This document shows positions 7,090 through 15,917 of a stretch of DNA of 59,005 bases, piece by piece. Positions within the stretch are counted from its first letter, which is position 1. Each line of letters begins with the position of its first letter. The notes beneath the pieces are model-generated. The model was not told where the DNA came from and searched no databases. It saw only the letters and a list, made by a program, of their open reading frames with translations. Position numbers and translations under genes: made by a program. Source of the DNA: Xylanibacter ruminicola. GTDB lineage: Bacteria > Bacteroidota > Bacteroidia > Bacteroidales > Bacteroidaceae. The stretch spans positions 1 to 59,005 of the forward strand of contig SUYC01000021.1 in assembly GCA_015060625.1 (NCBI GenBank), in the 5' to 3' direction.

Positions 7090-9189
7090 TTATTCAGCGG
7101 GCTTTGGAGTGATGGTACGTGTACCATCAGCTATAGCGTCGTTGAACTTGTCTTTATCGGCTACGAGATTCTCGAGATTTGCCTCGTTGCCGTACTGTGA
7201 GATGTAGAGTGTAGCATTCGCGCCCTTAGTAGCCTTGAAGCTCTTAATCTTTGGATCGATGGTGAGTGTCATATAACTTTCAATGGCAGGCTTGTCAGCT
7301 CCGCTGGTTGCAGAGATATTGCCCCCCTTGAAATTGATGGATGGAGAGTTGTTCCAACCGTTAAGACTCATACCGAAGCCACTATCAGATATGGCTTCGA
7401 ATGTGCCTTCGCCATCAATGTTAAGTTTGATATCGCTACCTTGAGCTTGGAAACCAATACCTCCTTCAATATCTTTTGCTGTTATCTTAGCATTTTTAGC
7501 AATATTGAAATTGATTGATCCAGAATAAGTGTTGTCATTGTAGCTGTAGCAATAGATACCAAATTTATCTACTCCTATTGCAGTGAGTGTGGCGCCTTCG
7601 TCCAGCGTAATATCAGTTGTGGCATTGTAACTATTTTGAATGTACATTCCTGTTCCTAATATACCCTCTGGGCCACCTACAAGATTTACTTTTGCATTCT
7701 TGCCAATATTCAAGGCACTCTTAATTTTGTTTTCACTGTAATTATAATTATAGAGATTTAACGCTGTACCTGCTTTTGCACCCTGAGCACTAACTTCTGC
7801 GTTCTCTCCAACATTTAATTCGGCTCCTTCTAAATTGATTACTGATGTTTCCTTTGCCTTACTCTCTGCTTTCAGAATAGCACCTTTTCCGATGTTGAGC
7901 GTTGCTTTATAGATAGAAACAGCTAAGCCTTCTTCGTTGATAACATTGACTTTCTTTCCATCTGCAATGGTAAGTTTTGCCCCAAATGATGAAGAGAGAT
8001 GCTTCAGGTCGATATCTTCATTAATGGTGTATTCTGCTGCAAAAGGAATATCTTTTGTGCCATCCCAGTGATTTCCTCCACCAATATTCAACTGGTTGAA
8101 CGTCCAGGTTCCATCACCTTTCTTGGTGAATGGGCTATTCAAAGTCAGTATCTCAAATTTATTCTCTCCAATGAGTGTGATGGCGAAATTAGCACCGTTG
8201 TAGATTTGGAAAGAATTGTTTTTCTCTAGTCTAATATTGTTAAGCGTAACAGCTACGTCTGCATTGTAATTTCCGCGAAGTTCTACATTCGTATTTACGG
8301 CCTTTTCACCAGACTGTTTGATAATAAATGACTTGTCGTCATTAATCCACTGATAAAAGTATGTTGTTCCTGTAACTTCATTTGTTTCTCGCTCGTATGC
8401 ATCCCATATGGTCAAATCAACACCTGTATTATTCAAAGTAAGCCATTTCCATGTTGATACTTGTCCTGTTACTAATGAGGGCCAATCTGCTAATTTGATA
8501 GAGGCACCACGGCTAAATCCATCCTTGCTATCTGAAGAAATGGTATATTCTGCCTCTGGATTTGTATTTGTTGGGATGGCAATATACAAATCTGCAGATT
8601 CGTTTGGATCGAACTCTTCATAAACTGTCCATTCGAATGCTTGATCGTCAGCTACAACCGCAACCTTGTCACCGCCTTTAAGCTGCCCTGATGCTGCATG
8701 GGCAATAGCTGTATTGTTTTCCAACTTGGCAGCGGCTGTCGTGATTTTGCCTGAGTTGGCATTATAAACCTTAATGGGAACTTCGGCTGTTTGAACGATA
8801 CCATTTTTGATGGCTGATGCTAAGGTTCCGTCCTGCTTGGCCAGATCGTTGCCAATCTTGGTGGTAATAATCAGGTTGTTGCCAATAGAACCTGTGATGG
8901 TGCCTGCATAGGTACCATAGTCACCGATAGCAGGTGCTGCATCAGTTGTGATGGTTCCCATGAGGGTATTCTCCTCGTTAAGCACATAGAGGGTCGTAGG
9001 TGCCTTATAAGTATAAGGTACGCTGTTCTCATCAACTGCACCGTTAAAGTTGAAATCTGCAAATTTAACGCTTACTGAGTATTTCCACGACTGAGCGGGA
9101 TCTTGTGCAGGGTTATCTACTACGTCTTCACACGAGTAGAATGCAAAGCCTGTCATGATGAGGGCTGCAAACAAAAATAGTTTTTTCAT
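7090..9189 (-). CDS. surface-exposed lipoprotein, beta-helix-like
   Basis: 699 residues. Lipoprotein signal with lipobox FYSC (Cys about residue 20), then an Asp/Glu-rich start typical of exported Bacteroidota lipoproteins. The second half (about 330-660) has many repeats of the type LNIGKGAxLxA, LNVGENAEVSA and LNIGKNAKVNL, which suggests a right-handed beta-helix as in adhesins or carbohydrate-binding proteins. No catalytic motif is seen. It has its own -7 element at 9241. The function is inferred only as a surface or adhesin-like protein. Confidence 0.72.
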   Translation of the reverse strand: MKKLFLFAALIMTGFAFYSCEDVVDNPAQDPAQSWKYSVSVKFADFNFNGAVDENSVPYTYKAPTTLYVLNEENTLMGTITTDAAPAIGDYGTYAGTITGSIGNNLIITTKIGNDLAKQDGTLASAIKNGIVQTAEVPIKVYNANSGKITTAAAKLENNTAIAHAASGQLKGGDKVAVVADDQAFEWTVYEEFDPNESADLYIAIPTNTNPEAEYTISSDSKDGFSRGASIKLADWPSLVTGQVSTWKWLTLNNTGVDLTIWDAYERETNEVTGTTYFYQWINDDKSFIIKQSGEKAVNTNVELRGNYNADVAVTLNNIRLEKNNSFQIYNGANFAITLIGENKFEILTLNSPFTKKGDGTWTFNQLNIGGGNHWDGTKDIPFAAEYTINEDIDLKHLSSSFGAKLTIADGKKVNVINEEGLAVSIYKATLNIGKGAILKAESKAKETSVINLEGAELNVGENAEVSAQGAKAGTALNLYNYNYSENKIKSALNIGKNAKVNLVGGPEGILGTGMYIQNSYNATTDITLDEGATLTAIGVDKFGIYCYSYNDNTYSGSINFNIAKNAKITAKDIEGGIGFQAQGSDIKLNIDGEGTFEAISDSGFGMSLNGWNNSPSINFKGGNISATSGADKPAIESYMTLTIDPKIKSFKATKGANATLYISQYGNEANLENLVADKDKFNDAIADGTRTITPKPAE

Positions 9190-9240
9190 AAGCCTATTGT
9201 TTTAGAGGGTTAATAATAATGTTTTTAGATTTTCTTTTTG

Positions 9241-9248
9241 CAAATATA
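9241..9248 (-). promoter_or_regulatory. -7 element for surface lipoprotein gene
   Basis: TATATTTG on the minus strand, 52 bases before the start at 9189, fits TAnnTTTG. The leader would be about 45 nt. Confidence 0.65.
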
Positions 9249-9293
9249 AGTAAAAATCTGTTTGCTTGTTTTTTTTATTGGTTAATTAATATT

Positions 9294-9326
9294 AAACGCC
9301 GCCAAATTTGTTTTTTGGCGACGTTT
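9294..9326 (-). terminator. hairpin behind 9363-10481 gene
   Basis: A 13-bp stem (9294-9306 with 9314-9326, one mismatch) lies 37 bases after the minus-strand stop. The T-tract is weak on the minus strand, so termination is probable rather than certain. Confidence 0.6.
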
Positions 9327-9362
9327 ATAAGGGATAAATATCAAGCAAGCTTTTATCTGCGC

Positions 9363-10481
9363 TCACTTAATCACAACCTTTTGCCCATTCTTGATATAGA
9401 TACCGGGGCGGAGAGCCTTGGCATTGGCCTTGGTGCCGGTGAGGGTGTAGATGGTGCCGTCGGCTTTATTGTTCTTGGTATCTGCATTAATGTTGCGGAT
9501 GCCTGTGTATTCACTGCTGCTTAAAGCCTTAAATTCGCCTGTGAACTCGCTGGGGATGTTCAGCCAACAGGTGTTAGCAGGGATATAGTGGCTGCTGGTG
9601 AGATTTTCTTTGGTAGCCTTGATAAATGCCAGCTCGCCAGCTTCGTTCTTGCCTAATACACGCATGTTGGCCTCGTCGTAACGAACGTTTATTTTGTGGC
9701 CGCTGGTGCGGGCAAAGTAAGTGCCGCCTAGCAAATTGCTGGTAGGAGCCGTTGTTTCGTCGGCTACAGGAATCACTTTGTTGTTGGCGGGATCATTGCT
9801 GCTGCACATAAATACCAAAGGAGTTGCAGCAGGAATGACCTCAGTGGTAATCTCCTGCAGTTGGCACATGCCTTCTGCTACAGCGTCGATATAATAGAAC
9901 TTCATGCCGCTTGATGCTGCCTTAAAGGGATAGCTGGCATACAGGGTGCCGTAATAGCTGTCGCCAACCTGTACGGTGGGCTGCAGACCGATATAGTTAT
10001 TCTCTGTATCAACAGGGATGAATTTCCAGTGTTCATAATTTGCTCCTGTTTTCTTATGCGACACGTAGCCTTCGTCCTGGTCTTCAGTACTGCCGAATAA
10101 GCGATATTCCATACCGTTATAGGATATATACATAATATAAGTACCGTCGGTTTGTGCACGTAACCCCAGATATCTCCTGTTGCCTGTTATCTCGTATATA
10201 CCTGTGCCCTGTGTCTTCAGATCGTATTCTGTACCATGCTGTTCTACATAGATAACAGATCCTGGATTGCTCTTTACATAATCAAATCCACGCCATGTTT
10301 GGATGTTACTCAAGTCAACGTTTGTGCTTGAATAATCTATTTCACCTACTTTGTCGTCTCTAATGGTAATGTAGTGAGTACTGATATTGTTTTGGATACG
10401 ATAGTAACCGTTGGCTAACTGTGCGCTAGCTTGTACTACAGTAAGGATGCTTACGAGAGTGATTAGAACTATTCTTTTCAT
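9363..10481 (-). CDS. secreted protein with Prevotella-type C-terminal module
   Basis: 372 residues with a signal peptide (MKRIVLITLVSILTVVQASA, cut before Q). The N-terminal half has repeats of aromatic/polar character (NGYYRIQNN, YLGLRAQTDGTYIMYIS), suggestive of a beta-trefoil-like or glycan-binding fold. The last 30 residues contain IYTLTG and GIYIKNGQKVVIK. This C-terminal pattern is common in secreted Prevotella proteins and resembles a sorting or beta-sandwich tail. No enzymatic motif is recognised. No promoter is visible in the 81-base gap upstream, which contains the ompA terminator, so it may be expressed by read-through. Confidence 0.65.
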   Translation of the reverse strand: MKRIVLITLVSILTVVQASAQLANGYYRIQNNISTHYITIRDDKVGEIDYSSTNVDLSNIQTWRGFDYVKSNPGSVIYVEQHGTEYDLKTQGTGIYEITGNRRYLGLRAQTDGTYIMYISYNGMEYRLFGSTEDQDEGYVSHKKTGANYEHWKFIPVDTENNYIGLQPTVQVGDSYYGTLYASYPFKAASSGMKFYYIDAVAEGMCQLQEITTEVIPAATPLVFMCSSNDPANNKVIPVADETTAPTSNLLGGTYFARTSGHKINVRYDEANMRVLGKNEAGELAFIKATKENLTSSHYIPANTCWLNIPSEFTGEFKALSSSEYTGIRNINADTKNNKADGTIYTLTGTKANAKALRPGIYIKNGQKVVIK

Positions 10482-10511
10482 CGGGTTATCCTTTATTAGT
10501 TTTCAAGAAAA

Positions 10512-10537
10512 AGCCCAGCCCCAAATGGGACTGGGCT
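10512..10537 (-). terminator. terminator of OmpA-family gene
   Basis: Stem AGCCCAG (10512-10518) with CTGGGCT (10531-10537), extended by C/G pairs, followed on the minus strand by TTTTCTT. It stands 26 bases after the ompA stop. Confidence 0.82.
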
Positions 10538-10562
10538 CATCATTTTTATCTTAATCTTTAGA

Positions 10563-11702
10563 TTACTCTGCGATTACGATAGAAACACGGTTGCTGTCGT
10601 TGTCAGCGAATGGCTGAACACGAGCACCCTTGCTGTCGTAGCTGATGCGGCTTGCAGCGATGCCAGCCTTCTTCAGAGCCTTTACAACAGCGTCGGCACG
10701 GCCAGCGGCCAGACGGTCGTTGATGCGATCGCTACCTGTACCAGCGTCAGCATAACCAGTTACGTTCACCTTAGCCTCTGGGTTAGCGTTCAGGTACTCT
10801 ACTACCTCGTTAACCTTCTGCTGCTCGCTCTTGCGGATAACAGTCTTACCGATAGCGAAGAAGATATCGCGACGGAGAGCCTCTGTGTTAGCCTTTGGCT
10901 CCTCAACCTTAGCAGGAACCTCAACGACCTTCTCAACAATCTTCTCTACGTAGCGGATCTCTGGCTCTGGAGCAGGGATGAAACGTGTAGAGTAGGTGTT
11001 ACCGAGGGCAATCTTCACACCAGCGAGGGCGTTGAAGTACCAATCCCAGTTCTTAGCCTTCTTTGAGTTGTACTTGTCGTTAAGAGTGTTAGCGCTCAGC
11101 TCGAGACCGATGCTAACCTTGTCGCTTACCTTGAAGTCACCCATCAGACCGAACTGACCCATCAGACGAACCTTTGTGCCGTCCCAGAGGTAGTCGAGAC
11201 CCTGGTTGGTGCTGTAATTTCCTACAGTACCCATAGCACGGATACCCTGATCGGCTGTAGCAGCCTCGCTGTTAGAGAAACCGATGTTCAGACCCAAACC
11301 AGCGAAAGCGCTCAGGTTGAATACACGGTTAGGATTGAAACCGAACAGTGCGTTAGAAACGTTGAATGTAGCGTCGATTGTAGGAGCTACATAGTTCCAC
11401 TTCCACTTGAATTCCTTGTTAGAAATATCGAACTTGCTACCAGCCTTGCTCTGCCAAGCGTTAACGGCCAAGCGGGCACCCCACAGCTTTGAGAACTGAC
11501 GGCCTACAGTTGCCTGTACGTTGTATGACAGCAGATCGCCGAAGCTTACCTCACCGAGTGTGTACTGAGCGCCCAGAGGCTGAACCTGTACATACCAGTG
11601 TGGCTCGAAGACGTATTCAGTCGTGCCCTTCTGCTCCTGTGCATTTGCTGAAATACCAGCCAACAGCATCAGGCAAGACAATATTGTTTTCTTCATTTTC
11701 AT
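10563..11702 (-). CDS. OmpA-family outer-membrane porin
   Basis: 379 residues. Signal peptide ending SANAQ, an N-terminal beta-barrel (about 25-230), a linker with VEKIVEKVVEVPAKVEEPK and a C-terminal OmpA/MotB domain (about 270-379). The latter carries the peptidoglycan-binding pattern VNVTGYADAGTGSDRINDRLAAGRAD, of which GYAD, N and R are the family's key residues. It tethers the outer membrane to the cell wall. It lies 36 bases behind the coiled-coil lipoprotein gene and is probably co-transcribed with it. The start may be the first or third codon (11702 or 11696). Confidence 0.9.
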   Translation of the reverse strand: MKMKKTILSCLMLLAGISANAQEQKGTTEYVFEPHWYVQVQPLGAQYTLGEVSFGDLLSYNVQATVGRQFSKLWGARLAVNAWQSKAGSKFDISNKEFKWKWNYVAPTIDATFNVSNALFGFNPNRVFNLSAFAGLGLNIGFSNSEAATADQGIRAMGTVGNYSTNQGLDYLWDGTKVRLMGQFGLMGDFKVSDKVSIGLELSANTLNDKYNSKKAKNWDWYFNALAGVKIALGNTYSTRFIPAPEPEIRYVEKIVEKVVEVPAKVEEPKANTEALRRDIFFAIGKTVIRKSEQQKVNEVVEYLNANPEAKVNVTGYADAGTGSDRINDRLAAGRADAVVKALKKAGIAASRISYDSKGARVQPFADNDSNRVSIVIAE

Positions 11703-11738
11703 ATTCTGTTTACTAATTATTTAATTCGCGAATGTTAA

Positions 11739-13751
11739 TTACTTCACAGTTACGTTGTACTTCTTAGATACCTGGTTGCCATAGAAGTCGAGAGCGCTGT
11801 AGATAACAGTGTACTCACCAGCCTTCAGGTTAGCCTCAATCTTCTTGAAGTCCTTGTCACCCTTAGTCATCAGCTTCTGAACAGCGAATGAACCGTCGGC
11901 AGCCTTAACAGCAACGTACTTCTTGAATGCAGGAGCGAAGAGCTCGTTGGTTACTGTGGTAGGAACGAGAGTTATCTTACCAGCAGGAATAATCTGACCA
12001 TCGAAGAAGCGAGTTACGTTGTAGTTCTCACCAGCCTGGAACAGGATAACTGGCTCGAGAATACGTGTCAGACCATCGTTAGCAACCTTTGTGATAACAC
12101 GGTTGATCTCACGCTCCAAGAAGTCGCTTACGCGCTCCTCGAAGTTCTTTGCACGATCAGCGTAGCTTGTAACGTTAGCCTGCAGGCTCTTGATCTCGTT
12201 GATGATAGATGTGATGTCAGCGTTAGCACCGTTCAGAGAAGCGTTAACCTCTGTGAGCAGGTCGTTAACAGCAGCTGTCATGTCAGCATTAACTGTAGTA
12301 GTAGTCTTGAGAGTTGTGTGAGTTGCATCAGGAGCTGTAGTTGCGTTTGTAGTAACTACAAAATCACCAGGAGTTGTAGACTCCCAAACTGCGATAACAG
12401 TTGACTTGTTGAACTTAGCCAGCTCAGCAGCTGTCAGATTGATGTTAGCAATAGTGATATTGTTGATACCAATGCTGTTAACCTTGTTAGCGATCTTGTT
12501 CAGAACGCGAGCAACGAGGCGATCGATCTTTTCGAGGCTAACCTGACGGCCGTCAACGAGGTCCTTACCGAAGTCGAATGACAGTGGCTTGTAAGCTGTA
12601 GCAGCGATAGAGTAGTCAGACAGTACGCTACGAACACCTACTGTATCCTCCCATTGAGCCTCGAGAGCCAGAGCGGGCAGAGAAGGAATCTTTGACTGCA
12701 GCAGAGAAGCTACAATCTGAGCAGAACCCTTCAGCAGGCCCTTTGTAGTAGCCTTAGCCAGCTCGTCGTAGTTGTTTCTGTTTGCAGCCTCTGCAGCGGC
12801 CTTAGCCTGACTAACCAGAGCGCGAACGTCAGCAGCAACACCCTTGTAGTCGATAATCTCGGCAGGAGCGATTGTAGCGAGGTCTGTAGCCTCGAGGTCG
12901 ATACCAGCCTGAGCCTTCCACAGAACGGGCTTGAACTCGTCGGCACGTGTAATACCCCAAGAAAGAACAGTCTCCTCGTCCTTAACAACGTCGTTCTTCT
13001 TGATTGTTACGAAGCTAGCGTTACCCTGGCTGTCAACCAAGCGCAGAGCCTTCAGGTTCTTAACGTCAACGTTAGATGGGTTCAGAGTGAACCAAACTGT
13101 ACCAGCGTCGGCCAGCTCAGTCTCCTCGTTAGCCTTTGGCAGGATGTCACCGTTGCTCCAGCTGTACTGCTCAACACCAGCGAAATCAGCAGCCTCAAGC
13201 TTTGTGCCGTGATTAGCCATTGTGGTTGTTGATGGGAACTTACCAGTTGTGGTAGCCTTACCCATAGCAGTGCCGAGGAACTGAAGGTTCAGACCTGGGA
13301 ACAGCTTGCTATTGTAGAGAATGCTTGTAGATGTAGCGTTAACAGTTACGCTGGTAACCATGTTCTTGAGTGACTCAACGATAGTGTTGATCTTAGACTC
13401 AACCTGTGTGAGCTGACCCTCGATGGTCTTTGTTACCTGAGCCAGGCTATCCTTCTCCTGCTCCAGAGTAGATACACGGTTCTTCAGGCTTGTAACGTCG
13501 TTCTTCAGACCAGTTACGTCACCCTTCAAAGTTGTGATGTCGCCCTCTGCGGTTGACATACGACCCTCGAGTGCATCGATGTCGGTCTCTGCCTGCTGTA
13601 CGCGTGGCTCGAGGTTAGCCTTAACGGCATTTACCTGTGCCATCAAGTCTGTCTTTACATCTTCGCTTGTGTCCTTACAAGAAACGAATGATGTTGATGT
13701 AGCACCAACGAGGGCTACCATCAGAATACCATTGATAATTTTCTTTTTCAT
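11739..13751 (-). CDS. large coiled-coil lipoprotein
   Basis: 670 residues. Lipoprotein signal with lipobox FVSC (Cys about 26). Residues about 30-125 form a strong heptad coiled coil (AETDIDALEGRMSTAEGDI and following), like a trimerising stalk or murein-lipoprotein arm. The rest is a mixed domain with long helices (AKAAAEAANR, LLTEVNASLNG) and a beta-rich end. Codon use is very uniform, as in highly expressed surface proteins. The family is common in Prevotella but has no assigned role that I know. It is paired with an OmpA-type porin, which suggests a structural envelope function. Confidence 0.7.
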   Translation of the reverse strand: MKKKIINGILMVALVGATSTSFVSCKDTSEDVKTDLMAQVNAVKANLEPRVQQAETDIDALEGRMSTAEGDITTLKGDVTGLKNDVTSLKNRVSTLEQEKDSLAQVTKTIEGQLTQVESKINTIVESLKNMVTSVTVNATSTSILYNSKLFPGLNLQFLGTAMGKATTTGKFPSTTTMANHGTKLEAADFAGVEQYSWSNGDILPKANEETELADAGTVWFTLNPSNVDVKNLKALRLVDSQGNASFVTIKKNDVVKDEETVLSWGITRADEFKPVLWKAQAGIDLEATDLATIAPAEIIDYKGVAADVRALVSQAKAAAEAANRNNYDELAKATTKGLLKGSAQIVASLLQSKIPSLPALALEAQWEDTVGVRSVLSDYSIAATAYKPLSFDFGKDLVDGRQVSLEKIDRLVARVLNKIANKVNSIGINNITIANINLTAAELAKFNKSTVIAVWESTTPGDFVVTTNATTAPDATHTTLKTTTTVNADMTAAVNDLLTEVNASLNGANADITSIINEIKSLQANVTSYADRAKNFEERVSDFLEREINRVITKVANDGLTRILEPVILFQAGENYNVTRFFDGQIIPAGKITLVPTTVTNELFAPAFKKYVAVKAADGSFAVQKLMTKGDKDFKKIEANLKAGEYTVIYSALDFYGNQVSKKYNVTVK

Positions 13752-13823
13752 TGAACTTAAAAATTATAATTAAACAAATAAATAAAACAATAATATCGAT
13801 AGTTAATTTATATAAATCGGTGA

Positions 13824-13831
13824 CAAAAGTA
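13824..13831 (-). promoter_or_regulatory. -7 element for coiled-coil lipoprotein/ompA operon
   Basis: TACTTTTG on the minus strand, 73 bases before the start at 13751. The leader is about 68 nt and AT-rich. Confidence 0.65.
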
Positions 13832-13960
13832 GAAAATATATTTGAAACTTGCAAGAAATATTGGTTTTTTTTTTCAAAAAACCGCAAATTTCTGCTTAAA
13901 TACCTGCAATATGTTATATTTTCCCATTTATAGTTGCTTTTTACGTTATTTTAAATGTTG

Positions 13961-14041
13961 TGCGCCTGACAGGACTCGAACCTGCACGTCGTAAACACTA
14001 GATCCTAAGTCTAGCGCGTCTACCAATTCCGCCACAGGCGC
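13961..14041 (-). tRNA. tRNA-Leu (anticodon UAG)
   Basis: On the minus strand a 7-bp acceptor stem (GCGCCTG with CAGGCGC), D arm GAATTGGTAGACGC, anticodon loop CTTAGGA (UAG), a long variable arm as in class II tRNAs and T arm GGTTCGAGTCC. The discriminator is A (13961). CCA is not encoded. Confidence 0.95.
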
Positions 14042-14052
14042 AGAATCGGGTA

Positions 14053-14060
14053 CAAAGGTA
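14053..14060 (-). promoter_or_regulatory. -7 element for tRNA-Leu
   Basis: TACCTTTG on the minus strand, 12 bases before the tRNA 5' end. Confidence 0.7.
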
Positions 14061-14109
14061 ATGCTTTTTTTTGATTTAACCTACGGATTATGAGAATTTT
14101 CAGTTTTTT

Positions 14110-15150
14110 TTATAAATTTGTATCATCTTTTGTCTCTTTCTTATTTAATAAGGTACGCGCGAACTCTATGATAGTATCTTTGCCGCGCAGAAAGTCGTCG
14201 TTGGTCAGTGCTACATGGTAGTCGGGCTCGATTCCAAACTCGGTCTGATTGTGGTTGGCATCGTAAGAGGGACAGGCGGAGAAGCGCACCGTCCATCCGT
14301 TGGGCAGACTGGCGGTGAAGGGGAGTCCGCTGCCACCGCCGGTTTGATCGCCCACCACCGTTACCTGTGGCATGCGTTTCATATAGGTGGTAAACTCATT
14401 GGCGGCACTATACACACCTCGGTTGGTGAGCAGAACCACTTTTTTCTGCCAGCGCAGGTTGCTGCTGGGTTCGATATATTGTGGTTCTGGGGCCGAGAAG
14501 TCGTTATGACCTTTACCTGTTTTATGCTGGATATAGCCCACCAGCGTTTTCTCGTTGCAGAATCGGGCTGCCAGTTTCTCGGCATTGGTCAGGTCGCCGC
14601 CACCATTGCTACGGATGTCAAGTATCATGCCCTGGCAGAACATCAGGTGTTGGATCACCTCGTCGAGGTTCCCTTCGCCGATGCCACTCGAAAAACTGCC
14701 GTAATAGACATAGCCGATGTTATCGTCGAGGATGCGGTAGCGCAGTCCGCCGGCGATGCGGTAGTCGGTACCTAAGTAGCGGCGCTGTAGGGTGTCGCTG
14801 AAGTTGGTGGGGAAGTCCTCGTGCCAGTGCCAGTAACGACCGTTATCGAAAGCGGTGTAGAGGTTGACATGGCCGTCGCGCAGTTCGGAAAGCATGTCGG
14901 TGAGCACCTCGAACAGCTGCTCGCGGTTCATTTTTTCATTTATGCGTGCTCGATAGGTGAGGTAAACCTGGTCCCAGTCGATATCTTTGTAGTCGAAAAA
15001 GCAGTAGTGCTCATCGATAATCTGCCATAGGGCCTCGAAGTTGCCCTGCGGGGTGTTGGGGCGTTCCTCCTGCGAGACGCAGGAGGTTAAGGCTAGTAGT
15101 CCTAGCAGCGCCAGGCTGATTCGCCTGGCTAGCCTTTCTAGCTTTTTCAT
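14110..15150 (-). CDS. S41-family peptidase lipoprotein
   Basis: 346 residues. Lipobox LTSC (Cys about 24). The S41 (C-terminal processing peptidase) domain is seen in MILDIRSNGGGD, in VVLLTNRGVYSAANEF with the probable nucleophile Ser, and in VVGDQTGGGSG with the following GWTVRFSACPSY. No PDZ domain is evident. It probably cleaves exported peptides or proteins at the cell surface. It overlaps the DUF3316 gene by 4 bases (ATGA). The signal-peptide codons (RLARRISLALLGLLAL) are built from a CTAG repeat cluster. Confidence 0.85.
   Translation of the reverse strand: MKKLERLARRISLALLGLLALTSCVSQEERPNTPQGNFEALWQIIDEHYCFFDYKDIDWDQVYLTYRARINEKMNREQLFEVLTDMLSELRDGHVNLYTAFDNGRYWHWHEDFPTNFSDTLQRRYLGTDYRIAGGLRYRILDDNIGYVYYGSFSSGIGEGNLDEVIQHLMFCQGMILDIRSNGGGDLTNAEKLAARFCNEKTLVGYIQHKTGKGHNDFSAPEPQYIEPSSNLRWQKKVVLLTNRGVYSAANEFTTYMKRMPQVTVVGDQTGGGSGLPFTASLPNGWTVRFSACPSYDANHNQTEFGIEPDYHVALTNDDFLRGKDTIIEFARTLLNKKETKDDTNL
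15093..15141 (-). repeat. CTAG 9-bp-phase cluster in S41 lipoprotein signal peptide
   Basis: CTAG at 15093, 15102, 15129 and 15138 with degenerate units at 15111 (CCAG) and 15120. All positions are in 9-bp phase. Frame CTA-Gxx gives Leu-Ala/Leu-Gly. CCAGGC and GCCTGG inside form an additional inverted repeat. Confidence 0.9.
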
Positions 15151-15917
15151 AATCTGCGGGTTATTCCAAGCAGCACGCGATGGGTGTAGGTGTGCTGCTT
15201 GAGGTTATTTACTGCGGCCTGCTGGTAGTTACCGAGATAAGCCAGTCGAAGCGCCCATTTTTTAGAGTAATGCCAGTCGATGGCAGCGAGCTGGCGGATG
15301 GTTGGAGCTGAGATAAGAGTGGTGGGCACGATGTTATGGTCGTAGTTGCCCAGTGAAAAGATTTCGTAGTAGCTCTGTCCGTAGTTAGGACTGAACATCA
15401 CGCCTACCAACGGCAGGTTGAGCTCGTATCGGGCGGTAAAACGCTGGTGACTGATGTGGAAGTTGTACGTGGCGGTGGCACTCGGCATGATGTTGAGTGC
15501 GGCACGAGCTTGGGCGGGATTGTTGCTGCTGGTCATGTTGTAGATGGCACCTACACAGAGGTTGGTGGCTACACCAGCCTGCAGTTTCAGTCCATTAAGT
15601 ACAGGATGGAAATTGTAGTAGCGAGCCCAGTAGAGATTATAGGTTATCTCCAGGTCGTTGATATTATCGCTCCGGTCGTGAGTGTTCGAGATATCTACCT
15701 CGTGCTGGTAGGTACTGGTCCAGTGACGGGTGGAGTCGTTTTGTTCTTTAATGTACAGATAGGTAAAGCCCGTGCCACTGAAGTTCTCGGGGGTTAGATA
15801 GGTATCGAGAACACGCGTGGGACCAAAACCTATCAGGTGTGATTTGTTTTGTGCATTTGCTGCGGTTGCAGCAAAGCACAAAACAAACAATATGCTATTT
15901 AAAATCCTCATTATCAA
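15147..15917 (-). CDS. DUF3316 family protein, predicted outer membrane
   Basis: 256 residues with a signal peptide (ends ANAQN). The sequence SHLIGFGPTRVLDTYLTPENFSGTG is typical of DUF3316, a Bacteroidales family without a known activity. Alternating hydrophobic pattern and final aromatic-poor strands suggest a beta barrel. The start lies 22 bases inside the end of parC, and the S41 gene overlaps its stop. The signal-peptide codons form a 20-bp hairpin. MIMRIL offers a second start two codons on. Confidence 0.8.
   Translation of the reverse strand: MIMRILNSILFVLCFAATAANAQNKSHLIGFGPTRVLDTYLTPENFSGTGFTYLYIKEQNDSTRHWTSTYQHEVDISNTHDRSDNINDLEITYNLYWARYYNFHPVLNGLKLQAGVATNLCVGAIYNMTSSNNPAQARAALNIMPSATATYNFHISHQRFTARYELNLPLVGVMFSPNYGQSYYEIFSLGNYDHNIVPTTLISAPTIRQLAAIDWHYSKKWALRLAYLGNYQQAAVNNLKQHTYTHRVLLGITRRL
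15843..15887 (-). other. strong hairpin after parC, in signal-peptide codons of DUF3316 gene
   Basis: Arms 15843-15854 with 15876-15887 (12 bp, perfect) and 15856-15863 with 15868-15875 (8 bp, perfect), one bulged base at 15855 and a 4-nt loop. It begins 8 bases after the parC stop. There is no T-run, so it is not a typical intrinsic terminator. Confidence 0.9.

Noticed and set aside
13752..13960. Small AT-rich frames between the coiled-coil lipoprotein gene and tRNA-Leu
   Set aside because: Low-complexity Ile/Lys/Phe-rich products; the stretch is better explained as promoter and leader.
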